In this document: positions 1 through 10,589 of the stretch, in pieces
Numbering within the stretch: position 1 is the first letter of the stretch
Layout: every line of letters starts with the position of its first letter
DNA from: Schistocerca nitens
Lineage: Eukaryota > Arthropoda > Insecta > Orthoptera > Acrididae
Direction: 5' to 3'
Length of the DNA stretch: 64,000 nt
NCBI RefSeq assembly: GCF_023898315.1
Contig: NC_064614.1
Coordinates: 1,049,978,432 to 1,050,042,431, forward strand
Notes under the pieces: generated by a model
What the model saw: only the letters and a program-made list of their open reading frames with translations
Databases searched by the model: none
What the model was told of the DNA's origin: nothing
Position numbers and translations under genes: made by a program

Positions 1-125
1 ATATATTTATCTCACCGTGAGACAAGACGAATAATATCTTCGTGGAAAAATGTTAGCGTCTGCCTATGGAACCATGATTGTATCTCCTCGTCGGAAGCAA
101 ATCTTTCTTCAGGGCACTAAAAATA
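1..125 (-). pseudogene. Mariner-like transposase C-terminal fragment, inverted arm
   Basis: Read on the minus strand, this stretch gives the pieces SDEEIQSWFHRQ and IIRLVSR, which match the C-terminal end of mariner transposases, where a DEEV-x-W segment is followed by a final helix. The same C-terminal end occurs on the plus strand a few hundred bases to the right, so this is one arm of an inverted mariner arrangement. The window edge cuts it. It is clearly non-functional, with an internal stop. Family assignment comes from motif recognition only. Confidence 0.5.
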
Positions 126-135
126 GGAAATCGCG

Positions 136-402
136 TGGGGAGCTATCGGGTGTGTATGGAGCATGTTAATCGCCTCTCAGCAAAGCTGCTGCAGCGTAGT
201 CGACATGACCTTGACAATATGTGGGCGGTTTCGGCGGTTGTCGTGGGCCCACTTCTTCCCAAGGTTGTTTCGACTACGTTGCACAAGTTTCGCTTGGAAG
301 CCCTTACACATCAGTCACACAATCCCGATCTCTCTAAATGCGATTTCCATATTTTTGGTGCCCAGAAGAATGTGCTATTGACAAGGGATTTCAGATCGAT
401 TC
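136..402 (+). pseudogene. Mariner-like transposase fragment, catalytic to C-terminal part
   Basis: The plus strand shows KVVSTTLHKF followed by HNPDLSKCDFHIFG. This corresponds to the mariner region leading to the third catalytic aspartate (canonical form SPDLxPxDFHLF), with that Asp preserved in the CDF motif. The reading frame breaks upstream and the sequence stops abruptly near 402, where a LINE has inserted. The transposase resumes at about 1488. It is a dead copy of a DD34D-type element. Confidence 0.55.
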
Positions 403-1476
403 CGTATTTCTGGTTTTCCGGAAGGCTTTTGAAACAGTACCACGCAAGCGACTCGTAGTGAAATTGTGTGCTCATGGAATGTCGTCTCAGTTATGTGACT
501 AGATTTGTGATTTCCTGTCAGAGAGGTCACAGTTGGTAGTAACTGACGGAAAGTTATCGAGTAAAACAGAAGTTATTTATTGCGTTCCCCAAGGTAGTGT
601 TATAGGCCCTTTGCTGTTCCTTATCTGTATAAACGAGTTTGGAGACAATCTGAGGAGCCGCCTTCGGTTGTTTGCAGGTGACGCTGTCGTTTATCGACTA
701 ATAAAGTCATCAGAAGATCAAAACAAACTACAAAACGATTTAGAAAAATATCTGAATGGTGCGAAAAGTGGCAGTAGACCCTAAATAACGAAAAGTGTGA
801 GGTCATCCACATGAGTGCTAAAAGGAACTCGTTAAACTTCGGTTACACGATAAATCAGTCTAATCTAAAAGCCGTAAATTCAACTAAATATCTAGGTATT
901 ACAATTACGAACAACTTAAATTGGAAGGAACACATAGAAAATGTTGTGGGGAAGGCTAACCAAAGACTGCGTTTTATTGGTAGGACACTTAGAAAATGTA
1001 ACAGACCTACTAAGGAGACTGCCTACACTACGCTTCTCCGTCCTCTTTTAGAATACTGCACGGTGTGGGACCCTTACCAGATAGGACTGACGGACATCGA
1101 AAAAGTTGAAAGAAAGGCAGCACGTTTTGTGTTATCGCGAAATATGGGAGAGAGTGTCACAGAAATGATACAGGATTTGGGCTGGACATTACTAAAAACA
1201 AGGCGTTTTTCGTTGCGACGGAATCTTCTCACGAATTTCCGATCACCAACTTTCTCCTCCGAATGCGAAAATATTTTGTTGACACCGACCTACATAGGGA
1301 GGAACGATCACCACTATAAAATAAGGGAAATCAGAGCTCGCACGGAAAGATATAGGTGTTCATTCTTTCCGCGCACTGTACGAGATTGGAATAATAGGAT
1401 TTGTGAAGGTGGTTCGATGAACCGTGTGACAGGTACATGAATGTGATTTGCAGAGTATCCATGTAGATGTAGAAGA
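403..1476 (+). mobile_element. 5'-truncated non-LTR retrotransposon (LINE) inserted in the mariner relic
   Basis: The insertion begins inside the reverse transcriptase region and runs to a 3' end rich in the word ATGTAGATGTAGA. Mariner coding sequence is interrupted on its left and continues on its right, which brackets the insertion. The 5' truncation is typical of target-primed reverse transcription. No clear long target duplication was seen. The same 3' tail motif occurs in inverse orientation near 30685, at the end of another LINE relic. Confidence 0.65.
405..1440 (+). pseudogene. Reverse transcriptase, C-terminal two thirds (jockey/CR1-like LINE)
   Basis: The plus strand gives FRKAFDTVPRKRL, then VPQGSVIGPLLFLICINEF, then a degraded catalytic box FAGDAVVYR where FADD is expected, then TKYLGITITNNLNWKEHI and LLRPLLEYCTVWDPY. 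These are the successive fingers, palm and thumb motifs of a non-LTR reverse transcriptase. A stop lies near 501. The frame changes between 784 and 811. One of the two catalytic aspartates is replaced by glycine, so the copy is inactive. The end, with FFPRTVRDWNNR, is the usual C-terminal tail of this LINE type. The clade (jockey or CR1-like) is inferred. Confidence 0.7.
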
Positions 1477-1487
1477 CATTCTTGGCG

Positions 1488-1645
1488 GTCGATAACTTCA
1501 GACGAAGAGGTGCACGCCTGGCTAAATTCATGATGCCACAGGCAGCCGCAAACATTTTTCCATGAAGGCATTGCCCATCTTTTCTCGTAGTGGTACAAAT
1601 GTATTAAGAGCTTACTTAATTTTTTCCATGTCTTGTTTTCATTTG
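1488..1645 (+). pseudogene. Mariner-like transposase C-terminal fragment, continuation after LINE insertion
   Basis: The plus strand reads SDEEVHAWLNS and then RQPQTFFHEGIAHLF, the C-terminal end of a mariner transposase. It matches the fragment at 136-402 across the LINE. The same end occurs inverted at 1-125, so the original mariner copy was palindromic at its termini. Stops and frame breaks make it non-functional. Confidence 0.5.
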
Positions 1646-1856
1646 ACTTACCCTTATAGTAATCCTATTATGACCTATACATCTGACAACTACGTCTCCT
1701 TATGAACGACGTGATGAATTCTGTGTACAGACATGTCCTGCATCAAATCACAAAGCCTATTCGATCTTCGATAGGCTAGTATTATATTTTCTTAACGACA
1801 GTGCCGGACTGAAGCTATGAGGCAAAACATGGTGGTACAGAGGGCACACGACACGG

Positions 1857-2034
1857 TAAATACAAGGTGTCTCCCATAAGAGTTGTCAGGCTCATTTTCC
1901 ATGGTGTTTCAGTAGATATCTGCAATTTTGTTTTTACATTGTGTAACTGGAGTCGGGCCAAAAAAATACTGCTCATCACATCTTCCATGTGACCTCCAGT
2001 GTGGATAGAAACCGGCGGTTCGTTTCCCGTTAGA
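1857..2034 (-). repeat. Dispersed repeat, inverted partner of 3235-3402
   Basis: The reverse complement aligns over about 170 bases with 3235-3402. Shared segments include a GGAAAC-AACCGCC start, GATGAGCAG/TTATGAGCAG, a CTCCAG-TACACA segment and a final CTGAC-ACTCTTGGGAGA block. The two copies are diverged by eye. No coding signal is conserved between them. The family is unknown to me, although the pattern suggests an old transposon terminus. Confidence 0.5.
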
Positions 2035-2514
2035 AACAAAAATATTTTTCAAGCGTAATCTTACATATCCATTCTATAGAGCAGTAGCAGGTTAGTCTAC
2101 TGCGATAGTCGTTTTACCGACATGTGTTAACAGGGACGGTAAAACACGAAGAGTAACCGCCTCTGAAAATCTTTATATGTTATAACTGACCTGGCAAACG
2201 TTATTTTTCGATATAAATAATCTCTAGTCTATAAGAATAATGTATACGTGTAACTCAATGTATACGTGTAACACAATAGCCGTTGTTGGCGGGAGCTCGT
2301 GACACGAACAATAATAATGGCCGAAAACTCTGTAGGGCGTGAGAAAAAGGCTTAGGGGGAAGTCCGGCATTATCGGCCTCTATTGGTTCTACCGTATCTA
2401 CAGTGGATCGAGCGGATTTAACAATTGCAGCCGATACACGGCTCGTCCATGAGCATACAAACACAGCGGCAATTTAGTGTCGAAACGTGTTCGCCAGCAT
2501 TATGAATAAGACCA
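2035..2514. other. Unassigned AT-rich spacer
   Basis: I recognise no gene, transposon domain or RNA here. The only reading frames are short and unmatched. Confidence 0.4.
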
Positions 2515-2668
2515 AGCACACACGCATCGATTTTTATCGTACGTAAAAATATTGTGCGATTAAATTCTTTTAGAGGAACAAAGGAGAGCATAGGAACTTC
2601 TTTGTTCCACTAAAAGAATTTGATCGCACGATATATTTCCGTAGGATAAAAATCGATGCGTGTGCGCT
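2515..2668. repeat. Near-perfect hairpin (MITE-like), 72-bp arms
   Basis: The arms at 2515-2586 and 2597-2668 are reverse complements with about ten mismatches, separated by a 10-base loop. Each arm carries CACACGCATCGATTTTTATC and a segment like AAATTCTTTTAG-GGAACAAAG. No flanking duplication is obvious. Such a structure is typical of a fold-back miniature inverted-repeat element. Confidence 0.75.
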
Positions 2669-3234
2669 AGGCCTAAATGTCAGTTTGACGAATGATGCGT
2701 GATACCTAGTTACACTTCTCGGTCTAGTTACGTCGATTCAAAGAGTCGTTGCTTTCGGTACGTTTTCTTCAATTACCTATATATCGAATAGTGAAAGACT
2801 ATCACCGGTAGACACCTGGCGGGGATAACTGATCCAGTGATAATTGATGAGTTATCGACTGGGGTTGATAATTATTAAATTACTAAAATCGCTATTAAAA
2901 TATGGGTTGGTGGTAGAAAGGTGAAAATTTAGGGTTGCGTGTATTTTGTAATTTCCACATCATAAGAAAATAAAAAAAAGTTCTGTGCAAAAATAAGAAA
3001 AATTTTATTGGGGCGGACCACCCTCATCACTTAGGGGCATGAAAAAGAGATTACGGCCGATTCTCAGACGTACCGAATATACATGTAAAATTTTATCAGA
3101 ATCGAGCCGTTTCGGAGGAGTATGGCAACTAACACTGTGACACGAGAATTTTGTATGTAAGGATATCGGTTCTAGACTAATCTGCGATTAATCTGTAGAA
3201 TGGGCACCTAAAATCCCTTTTTTTTCACATTTTG
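2669..3234. other. Unassigned spacer with a possible retroelement 3' tail near 2990-3165
   Basis: The segment with GGCGGACCACCCTCATCACTT and the later GAATCGAGCCGTTTCGGAGG resembles a tail motif I associate with repeated elements of arthropods. I cannot name the family with certainty. The rest is AT-rich with no signal. Confidence 0.25.
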
Positions 3235-3402
3235 AACAGGAAACAAACCGCCGCTCTTCGTCAGCGATAGGAGCCGCAGGAAAGACGTTATGAGCAGAAT
3301 TTGTTTGGGATGGCTCCAGCTACACACAGTAAAATCGAATTTGCGAATATGTGTCGAAACATCAGAGAAAATGTGCCTGACGACTCTTGGGAGAGACCCC
3401 CT
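3235..3402 (+). repeat. Dispersed repeat, inverted partner of 1857-2034
   Basis: This copy is described with its partner. Together they form an inverted pair around about 1.2 kb that contains the hairpin at 2515-2668. Confidence 0.5.
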
Positions 3403-3474
3403 GGATAAGCGGAGCAAAGACAAATGGGCAGTCGTTATAGTGACGACACGGACCGCAAGCGGGAAAATTCTCTG

Positions 3475-3640
3475 ACATAAGCGACTTTGACAAAAGGCGG
3501 ATTGCTATGGTCGGCGCCAGCGAACTAACCTCTCTGAAACGGCGCAGTTCAATATGCAGCTCGTGTGCTGCGGCCTTGAACATCTGTGGAAAGCTGTTGA
3601 AGGATAGTGAAACAGAGTAGGCGACAAAGTAAACTCTGTA
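3475..3640 (+). pseudogene. Tc1-like transposon remnant (helix-turn-helix region)
   Basis: The nucleotide string ATAAGCGACTTTGACAAAAG, followed by CGGATTGCTATGG and GAAACGGCGCAG, is shared with the Tc1-like relic at about 7580-7920, and related words recur near 41380. In better copies this encodes the DFDKG start of the helix-turn-helix region. Only this short part is present. Confidence 0.4.
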
Positions 3641-3997
3641 AGTAATCTATCGCGGAATTCATTTACGTCCATTTCCAAGCATTTGAGAGTTCAGATTCCT
3701 CAATTTCCATGACACTCTACCATCAGTTAATAAATGTTCAATACCCCGGTTAGTCCTATTTTATGTGAATGCCACAGCCTTCAGAAATATTTTACTATGA
3801 GGTGCACAAGTGTTTTCTAAGCAGTCTCCTTTGTACACTGACTGCATTTCTCCAGTATCCTACCAACAAATCGAATCCTACAATCAGCCTTACCTAACAC
3901 TGGCCTACCTCATCATTCCATTTCATAAATCACAATTTGTTAAACATGTTTCTCTGTTTCATGGGCGCCTATTTGTACGTGTCACTTCCAATGAAAC
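3641..3997. other. Unassigned spacer, possibly the 3' region of a Penelope-like element
   Basis: No coding signal was seen. It adjoins the hammerhead-like motif on the minus strand and may be part of the same PLE terminal repeat. Confidence 0.25.
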
Positions 3998-4031
3998 ACT
4001 CAAGCTTTCGAAGGCTGTCGTCATCAGGAGT
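3998..4031 (-). ncRNA. Hammerhead-ribozyme-like motif of a Penelope-like element
   Basis: The minus strand gives helix I ACUC (4028-4031) pairing with GAGU (3998-4001), the core CUGAUGA (4021-4027), a short region that should be helix II, GAAA (4006-4009), a one-pair helix III G-C and the cleavage triplet CUU. This is the minimal type I hammerhead arrangement known in PLE terminal repeats. Helix II is poor here (only about two pairs), so the copy is probably decayed. It lies about 830 bases downstream of a GIY-YIG remnant on the same strand, which fits a PLE. Confidence 0.45.
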
Positions 4032-4862
4032 AAAAGCCTCCGACTGCCGTGGAGGACCCGATGTTTCGCTTATAAAGAGTGAGTCATACTAACGTTAATC
4101 CCACGTCCTCCCCCCCCCCCCCAATCGATGTAGATAGGGCTAAGGCGAGTAATTTGATATACGACACCTGGGGTTGCAAATGTCGGGAAATACCCGAAAA
4201 GTGGATGACAAATTTTGAATATGTAACGTCACCAAACGGCGAATTTCGCTGTACATCCTGCGAATGGGCTTGTGGATCTTACTCTCGATGATAGGGAGCA
4301 GTCCTACACATCGCTCCGCTAGGCTGCTTTGTTTTCGTAAACGGAAATCAATTCATCGTAGTATTGGATTACCACTACCGTGAGCAGTACCGTATCACAT
4401 CGGATAATGCAAGAACGGAAACAGAATACCCTAGCGGAGAATGTGTAGTACTGCCCCATACCAGCGAGGGTAGCATAGACAAGCCCAATCGCTGCACGTG
4501 CGGTGATGTACGTCATCTGGTACCGTCACATGTTCAACATTTGACATCCGCTTTTGGGCTATTACCCGACGTTTCTGCCCCCATGTGTTTTATATTAATT
4601 GTCTCAGCGTCATCTTCGTCGCCTTCGGAGTTTTTTTTTATACGTTAATAAGAATCAACCTGCATAGACGCAATTGCAACGGCTGCGATCTTCCAGAGAC
4701 GGCAGAAGTGACGCATGCGCGAAAGGACGAGTTGGACTGTTAATAGCAGCTCCGCAGGATCGATGGTCAGAAAGCATGAGATGCAGGCGTCACGTCTGGA
4801 ACTGCTGGTCTTGCCTCCCTACAAGTGTCAAGCCTCCGTGTTTGCTTTCGCTCGATATCCAG
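4032..4862. other. PLE 3' region or unassigned sequence, with a poly-C tract at 4110-4122
   Basis: A run of 13 C lies at 4110-4122. Short open frames here show no recognisable domain. By position it may be the untranslated tail of the PLE whose coding end is at 4863. Confidence 0.3.
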
Positions 4863-5180
4863 TCACCTACTAAGTTTCCAACAATAGTCTCTGTTAAAAT
4901 TGTTACGGTTTATTCGAGCCTCGTTCACCTCCTTTGTAATGGAATACTCGGATGATGACACATGAGCGAAGATTCTCGTTTTTTCAAACGGTATTTCACG
5001 TCCGTTTTCCAGGCAATGGTCAGCTATGGCCAACATCTCATGATACCTTTCCTTGGTATGCCGCTTATGCTTAGTACAACGCTTGCCAACAATCCGAACA
5101 CTTTGACCTACATAGATATGCTGCATTCGCAGGGACACCACACACAGGGCACTCGAAGAGCTATGTCGTCCTTAATCGGC
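4863..5180 (-). pseudogene. Penelope-like element, GIY-YIG endonuclease domain fragment
   Basis: The minus strand reads HIYVGQSVRIVGKRC, then KHKRHTKERYHE, IADHCLENGREIPFEKTRI and EARINRNNFNRD. This is the order seen in GIY-YIG nuclease domains at the C terminus of PLE polymerases: a YxGQT-like segment, an EHKRH-like segment, an AEH segment, then an E-A-I-x-NNFNR end. The catalytic arginine-containing helix is present in degenerate form. The frame breaks upstream near 5125 and no reverse transcriptase is attached. PLEs use the nuclease to nick the target for reverse transcription; this copy cannot. Confidence 0.65.
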
Positions 5181-6127
5181 GTAACATATATTGCGTGTCT
5201 TGGAGCAGGGCCAGAACACTGGTTTCAGTAAATATCACTCTAACACACTTCATGACTTGTTGTCCCACAGTGTAAGGTGTATATGTGATAAAAAAGACGG
5301 TGAACTACTCCAATACGTAGCGAAAGTGAAGCCATGAACGTTTAAGCTATGCAGTAAGCTTAAATCTTAATATATTTGTGGAATGCTAGTCGAATCCTCG
5401 ATATATAACAAGATGGTGGCCAAGCAACGTGGCACTGTAGAGAGTTATTCAGCTGCGCCTGACCATGGCTTCTATGCAACCTGCAATGCCTTCAAATACT
5501 ATGTGCAAGATCTGTATTACTTCTCGCTCTCTACGTGCAAGCTATTAGTCCTACAGAAAAAAATGAACAGGACCTTTTTGAAGGAAATTTAATTTTGTTA
5601 AGTTTTATACTGAGATACGTTATTGCTAGAAGCCACAGTTTTCGAATTATTCGAGAAAACGTGCAATACTGACCTGCAAACTCGCGTTTCTTGAAAAACT
5701 CGAAAACCACGCACTTCATCGAAAACATTTCCCAGTACAAAATTTAATTACATTAATTATCATACAAAAGGTCAGTTCTCTTTTTTGTAGCACTAATAGC
5801 TCGTGCATGGCATGTGGGAGAATATGCAAATCTTAGGTGCGGTTTTTGAAGATGTAAGGACCGCTGAATCACTTTTAACAAAAAATGATTTGGTTTGGAT
5901 CGAAGTAATCCAGAAAGGATTTAGTTAATTAGCATATATATTGTTTCCCAAAGACAAGAAACTGATTTACAAGCTCACGTGGATCCTCAAAGCAGATATG
6001 AAACACAATTTCGAAAAGATTAATCAGAATACTACATTCCCTGTACATGACATTAAACAAAACAATAACTCTTTCATAGTCTAGGAGAGGATGATAACTT
6101 AAAATCTACAGCATGACAGACTGAACA
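5181..6127. other. Unassigned AT-rich spacer
   Basis: No domain or repeat family was recognised. Open frames are under 75 codons and look random. Confidence 0.4.
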
Positions 6128-6620
6128 TATAACACAAGGGTAGGAACATTAATAGTGACAACCATTTATTTACAGCTCGTACAAAATAGATACGTGTTTC
6201 AAAGTTTTACTGACCTTCAAGGTAGTCACCAGCATTGTGTATAACCCATTCCCAGCGATGTGGAAGTCGTAGGATACTCTTAGAAGAGCCAGTTGTGTTG
6301 ACAGTTCGAGCGGTGAGTTTTATTGCCCGACTAATTTGTAGCAGTTTTGAAGCGAATGCCGTGAAGTGTTTCCTTCTGTTAAGAAATAGAGTTGCACTTA
6401 CGAGGACTTTAGTCAGGGAGTGCAGTAGGTGGTACAGTACTTAGCAGCCCCATCAGTCACACAAATCAGTAACAGCTTGCATCCACACACTGTCCTGTGA
6501 AATGATGTTCAGATCGTGCAGAAAGTGTCACCACTTCTTTCTCTATGCTGTTCATTTTTGGAACACAACTTACGACCAGCTTAAAGACAGAAGTGATGAC
6601 ATTTTCTGCAAAGTCACCTC
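6128..6620 (-). pseudogene. Mariner-like element remnant
   Basis: The sequence from GGAACATTAATAGTGACAAC onward matches the left arm of the palindromic mariner at 18153-18895. On the minus strand the better copy reads LRLPHRWQRVIHNAGDYF, the C-terminal end of a mariner-type transposase, followed by a terminal repeat. The last 80 bases match the centre of the 18-kb copy (TTCATTTTTGGAACACAAC). The right arm is missing, and the frame is broken. Confidence 0.55.
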
Positions 6621-7122
6621 AATACAACATGGCGGATCCAATATGGTGGACCAAGATGGCACACCTAGCCCAACTGCCCTCATGCTCAAACGGTCGCAAA
6701 GATTACATCACCAATGAGTCACAGTCTAAGATGACGATCGAAGGTAGGACTTGTAGCTCATAATGGAAATTTCATGGTTACAGCAGAGCCCTTCTAAAGT
6801 ATTTCTGGCACTCTTATGATTTTATAGCCCAATTGTGCTAACTGTAAAATGGCGAAAAATTCAAAAAATTGTTGTATCTAAGCTATATCGTTTGGATTAA
6901 AAAATCAAAAAATAAAAGTTTGCTTTTTATTTGTTGTAAAACAATTACTGTCATTTTTATCAACTCATAGAGTTTTGTCAACCTTTAGTGTTCCCTAAAG
7001 CAGCAGGCGTGTCATATCACTCCCTATCTGGACTGATCAGTTTGAAGAAGCTCCCTGCATGTTCCGACTTGATTAACTCTCCTGTGCTGTACACCTCCCA
7101 GTCTGACTGGTTTGGTACGCAT
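6621..7122. other. Unassigned spacer
   Basis: AT-rich, with no recognised gene or repeat boundary. Confidence 0.4.
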
Positions 7123-7354
7123 CTCGTGGTCTCGTGGCTAGCATTTCTGCCTCTGAACCACGGGGTCCCGGATTCGGTTACCGGCCGGGTTGGGGATTTT
7201 CTCTGCCCTGGGACTGGGTGTTTGTGTTGTCCTAATCATTTCATCATCATTTGTGAAAGTGGCTAGATTGGACTGTGTAAAGATTGGGACTTTGTACAGG
7301 AGCTGATGACTTCGCCGTTGAGCGCCACACAAACCAAGCGTCATCATCATCATC
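7123..7354 (+). mobile_element. tRNA-derived SINE with a CATC-rich tail
   Basis: The head CTCGTGGTCTCGTGGCTAGC acts as an A-box-like segment, and a box-B-like segment reads GGATTCGGTTACC. The body has GGGATTTTCTCTGCCC and GTTGTCCTAATCATTTCATC, shared with the SINE at 61948-62168. It ends in (CAT)n. The polymerase III boxes are degenerate. No clear target duplication was identified. Confidence 0.6.
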
Positions 7355-7423
7355 TGGTTTGAACACTGTATCCTACATGTTTCAAAAAGCTCGCTACCAT
7401 CCTCTTCTACTGCATCTGTCATC

Positions 7424-8457
7424 CACAGTCAAAACGTTATGACCACTGCCCATCTCGACGTTGGATGCTGCCTGGTGGTGTTGCAGGCACGTGAAGTGGT
7501 AACAAAAACATGAAAGCAAAGCAAACACGGACAGGGGATAACCACATCGAAGATATGGGCTGAAAATGGGGGAATCCATTGAGATAAGCGACTCTGACAA
7601 AGGGTAGATTGTCATTATGCAAGAGATTGTGAACGAGTATCCCGAAAACGGCGCGGCCGCGCAGGATTAGCCGAGCGGTCTAGGGCGCTGCAGTCATGGA
7701 CTATGCGATTGGTCCCGGCGGAGGTTCGAGTCCTCCCTCGGGAATGGGTGTGCGTGTTTGTCCTTAGAATAATTTAGGTTAAGTAGTGTGTAAGCTTAGG
7801 GACTGATGACCTTTGCAGTTAAGTCCCATAAGATTTCACACACATTTGAACCGAAAACGGCGAAGTTGGTCGAATGTTCATGTGCTACTGTCATGAACAT
7901 CTGCGGAAAGAGATAGGACAGTGAAACTACAACTAGGCGCTAAATGGTTGGACGTCCACAACTCTTCAGAAGGCGTGTGGTTTGCAGGCTTGTCTGCTCT
8001 GTAAAGTAGGATATGGTGATATGTGGCATCTCTGCCGAAAGAGCGCGATGCTCGTGCACACACAGTGTTTCTGAGCACACAGTTGTTCGCACATTGTTAA
8101 ACATGGAGCTCCGCAGCAGACCACACATAAATGTGCGTGCCTCGGAGCCAGAACCATACTACAGTGGTCTGAGGAGCATTATATTGAACTCACGTTGATA
8201 TCCCACTGACCAAATTCACCTGATGTATATCCTATGCAACACATCTGGGTTTCTTTCTGGAGCCATCACCGCATATGAAAATAAGCGGCCAGTTATTTAC
8301 GCGACTTACGTGACCAGTGTGTAGACATCTAATTCCACACAAATCTACGAACAAACTGTTCGATCCATGATAAGCAGAATCAGTGATGTATTTCAGTCCA
8401 AAGACGGACAAACAAGCTATTAAGCAGGTGCTCATAATGTTTTGGCTTTTCAGTGTA
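7424..8457 (+). mobile_element. Degenerate Tc1-like transposon, split by a SINE
   Basis: The left end (CAGTCAAAACGTTATGACCA) and the right end (TCATAATGTTTTGGCTTTTC) are imperfect inverted repeats. Inside, ATAAGCGACTCTGACAAAGG and GAAAACGGCGAAGTTGGTCG mark the helix-turn-helix part. Near the end, a plus-strand frame gives NSPDVYPMQHIWVSFW, corresponding to the third catalytic segment SPDLxPIEHxW, with the Glu replaced by Gln. Many stops are present. A SINE lies at 7654-7850. The nucleotide family is shared with 3475-3640 and 41232-41470. Confidence 0.55.
7654..7850 (+). mobile_element. tRNA-derived SINE (type A) with 12-bp target duplication
   Basis: A box A (TAGCCGAGCGGT) and box B (GGTTCGAGTCC) are in order. 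They are followed by the body with GTGTGTAAGCTTAGGGACTGATGACC and the end TCCCATAAGATTTCACACACA, broken here into separate segments. The 12-base word CCGAAAACGGCG occurs at 7642-7653 and again at 7851-7862, a perfect target-site duplication. The target is the Tc1-like relic. Polymerase III would transcribe such an element, but a LINE must supply reverse transcriptase. Confidence 0.85.
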
Positions 8458-10589
8458 TATCACTCGCATGTATAGTCCACTTCTCCTTAAAAATTACACT
8501 CTTGGTACGTAGTAGTTATATCTGTCTCGAGCTCACTTTATTAACAAACGTCACTGCATTTTAACCAGTTGTTCTGAAGTATGGATGGGAATGTTGAATT
8601 TATCTATTTTAACAACTAGATGTGCTTTATTTAACGTTTGAGCAATTACTGGAACACTTTACAGGTTTCAAAAACACTGCATGAAAATGGCCTAAGGCCG
8701 AAAATTTCAGCTGAAAGCATGAAACAATCATTTATAAGAACTGAATTTCAGTTACTGACAGGGTGACCTGTTGTTCTCAGCGTTCCGCGGAAGCCTGTGC
8801 TCGTACATCAGGATTGCTAAATATTGTAGACAAGAATCGATGACTGCTATTACCGCAATTAACTAAAATTCAGCGAGACTGCAACAGGCTTCTGGTAAAC
8901 TGGATTTCACTTTCCAAGAATGGTCCAAAACATTGAAAGTGAGTATTTGTTTGGTCTGCTGCTGTCTCTTTTCTGAAGGCAGAACGAAATTTGTCGACAA
9001 ACTGAATATAATCTGAAAACATGTACTGATCCGAGCAGATCACAATTACCACAATGTACCAGACACGAAGATAAGGAACCCACAAGAATCTGTGAATAAC
9101 GCCGAGTACCCAATATCCATGAGCTGCAGAATTAAATTCTAGTCCAGTCGGCGGATTGTTCGAAGAGAAGTCACGTAGTCAGAGCATTCTAGACGAGAAT
9201 GGCCAAGAATGGTATCGAGTCGTATCTCGCTCGAAGTGCGAGTCTCCGTCTAGGCCAGGTGAAGTTCCAGAGGGCTTAGCAGTGGAAGAATAATAGTCAG
9301 CGACCTACTCGACCGATTAGTAGCGTTTCCAAGTTAAAAGAATCCTACAACGAACGGGAGATCTGTATGCTGACCGCATGTTCCCTCCATACCGCATCCA
9401 GTGCTATTATCGGTGGAGGATGACACGGCGATCGGTCGGAACCGACTGGCTCGTCTAGGCTTTTTTTACCCTCTGTGTAATGGTGGTTGATTGCCGGATC
9501 TAGCAGAGTGGACTGCGCTTTCCCAAGTCTGAGGATGTGTTACAAGAGACTGATTTCGCTTCCCAGTGAGACTACTGGATCTTCTGGAAAAGCAACAGCG
9601 GTACTTGTAGCTTTAGGTTCGCTGCAGAACCTGATGTAAGAACCATTTTGTTTTGAACAGATTGTAGAAGCTTACTCGAAGACGCTGACAGCAGCCCTTC
9701 TCAGTGAAACTAATCTACTACTGGCTTCTAAAAAAAAAATTAAAAAAAACTCAAGAGGAAGGTAAGATTTATGTGGCTTAAGGGATTAAGGGAGACGTGA
9801 ACATTATATATGATTAAATAGTCCATGACGCAGCAAAGATCACCTCTCAAAACAGCGCTTTTCGTATCTTATTACCACCGTAAGACCTGAAGACTAAAAT
9901 ATATCTGGAAGTGCAAGACGCCAATGCGAAGACAAACATCAATCATCGATACGCAGTAAAGGGGAATAATGCGAATAAAGATAGCGAAACATTCACTCGA
10001 AGCCCAGGCTCCACACAGTTAAAGTGAATAAAATGTTTATAAGTTCCATACGTCGCATTAACTTTAATCATGGATCACTCCACATCCATATGGCCTGATA
10101 CATGTTCAAGTTAGTCCTCACTGTGAATGTGATAGAGTAACAGAAGAAGATATCAATCACCTTTTTCCTGATGTGAACTGTGTGTAAATCAGCTCTGATT
10201 TCATAGAACATTTAAACAGTATCCATCAACCATAACGAATTAATTCGGCAGCAAAATAATATCTTAATTTTCAAATTAATTATGAAAATTTTAAAAGTAA
10301 CGTTATCCCGTAAAATGACAGAAAATTCATAAAACACTCAGACAAGTCTTTGCCCTTCAGATCAAAAGAAAAAACAATAGCCGGAACTAGAGCCGTGTAT
10401 AAGTCTGGTGGTTGCGGGTTGTCGCCGTTGTTGTTTTCGACGCACTCCTGTAGTATTGGTGTGTTTGCCACTATCGCCTTGGATTCCATCGGAATATCCT
10501 TATTTTTATCACAAGGGGAATAGAAACTAACTTGGTTCAGTCCTCAGTCAGGAAACAAGAGCCTCAGTTATTGGTCGTTATCATCATCC
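8458..10589. other. Unassigned AT-rich region with weak repeat hints
   Basis: At 8673-8712 (plus) ATGAAAA, a GGCC/GGCC hairpin and GAAA form a decayed version of the hammerhead-like pattern seen elsewhere in the window. Around 9415-9465 the words GGATGACACGGCGATCGGTC resemble a repeat tail, but I cannot name it. Nothing else between 8458 and 10589 is recognised, and open frames are short. Confidence 0.3.

Noticed and set aside
8..30. Possible terminal inverted repeat TCTCACCGTGAGAC at the window start
   Set aside because: Its reverse complement is part of the mariner C-terminal coding sequence (LVSR/LVSQWDK), also seen in sense at about 37590, so the match is coding and not a terminal repeat.
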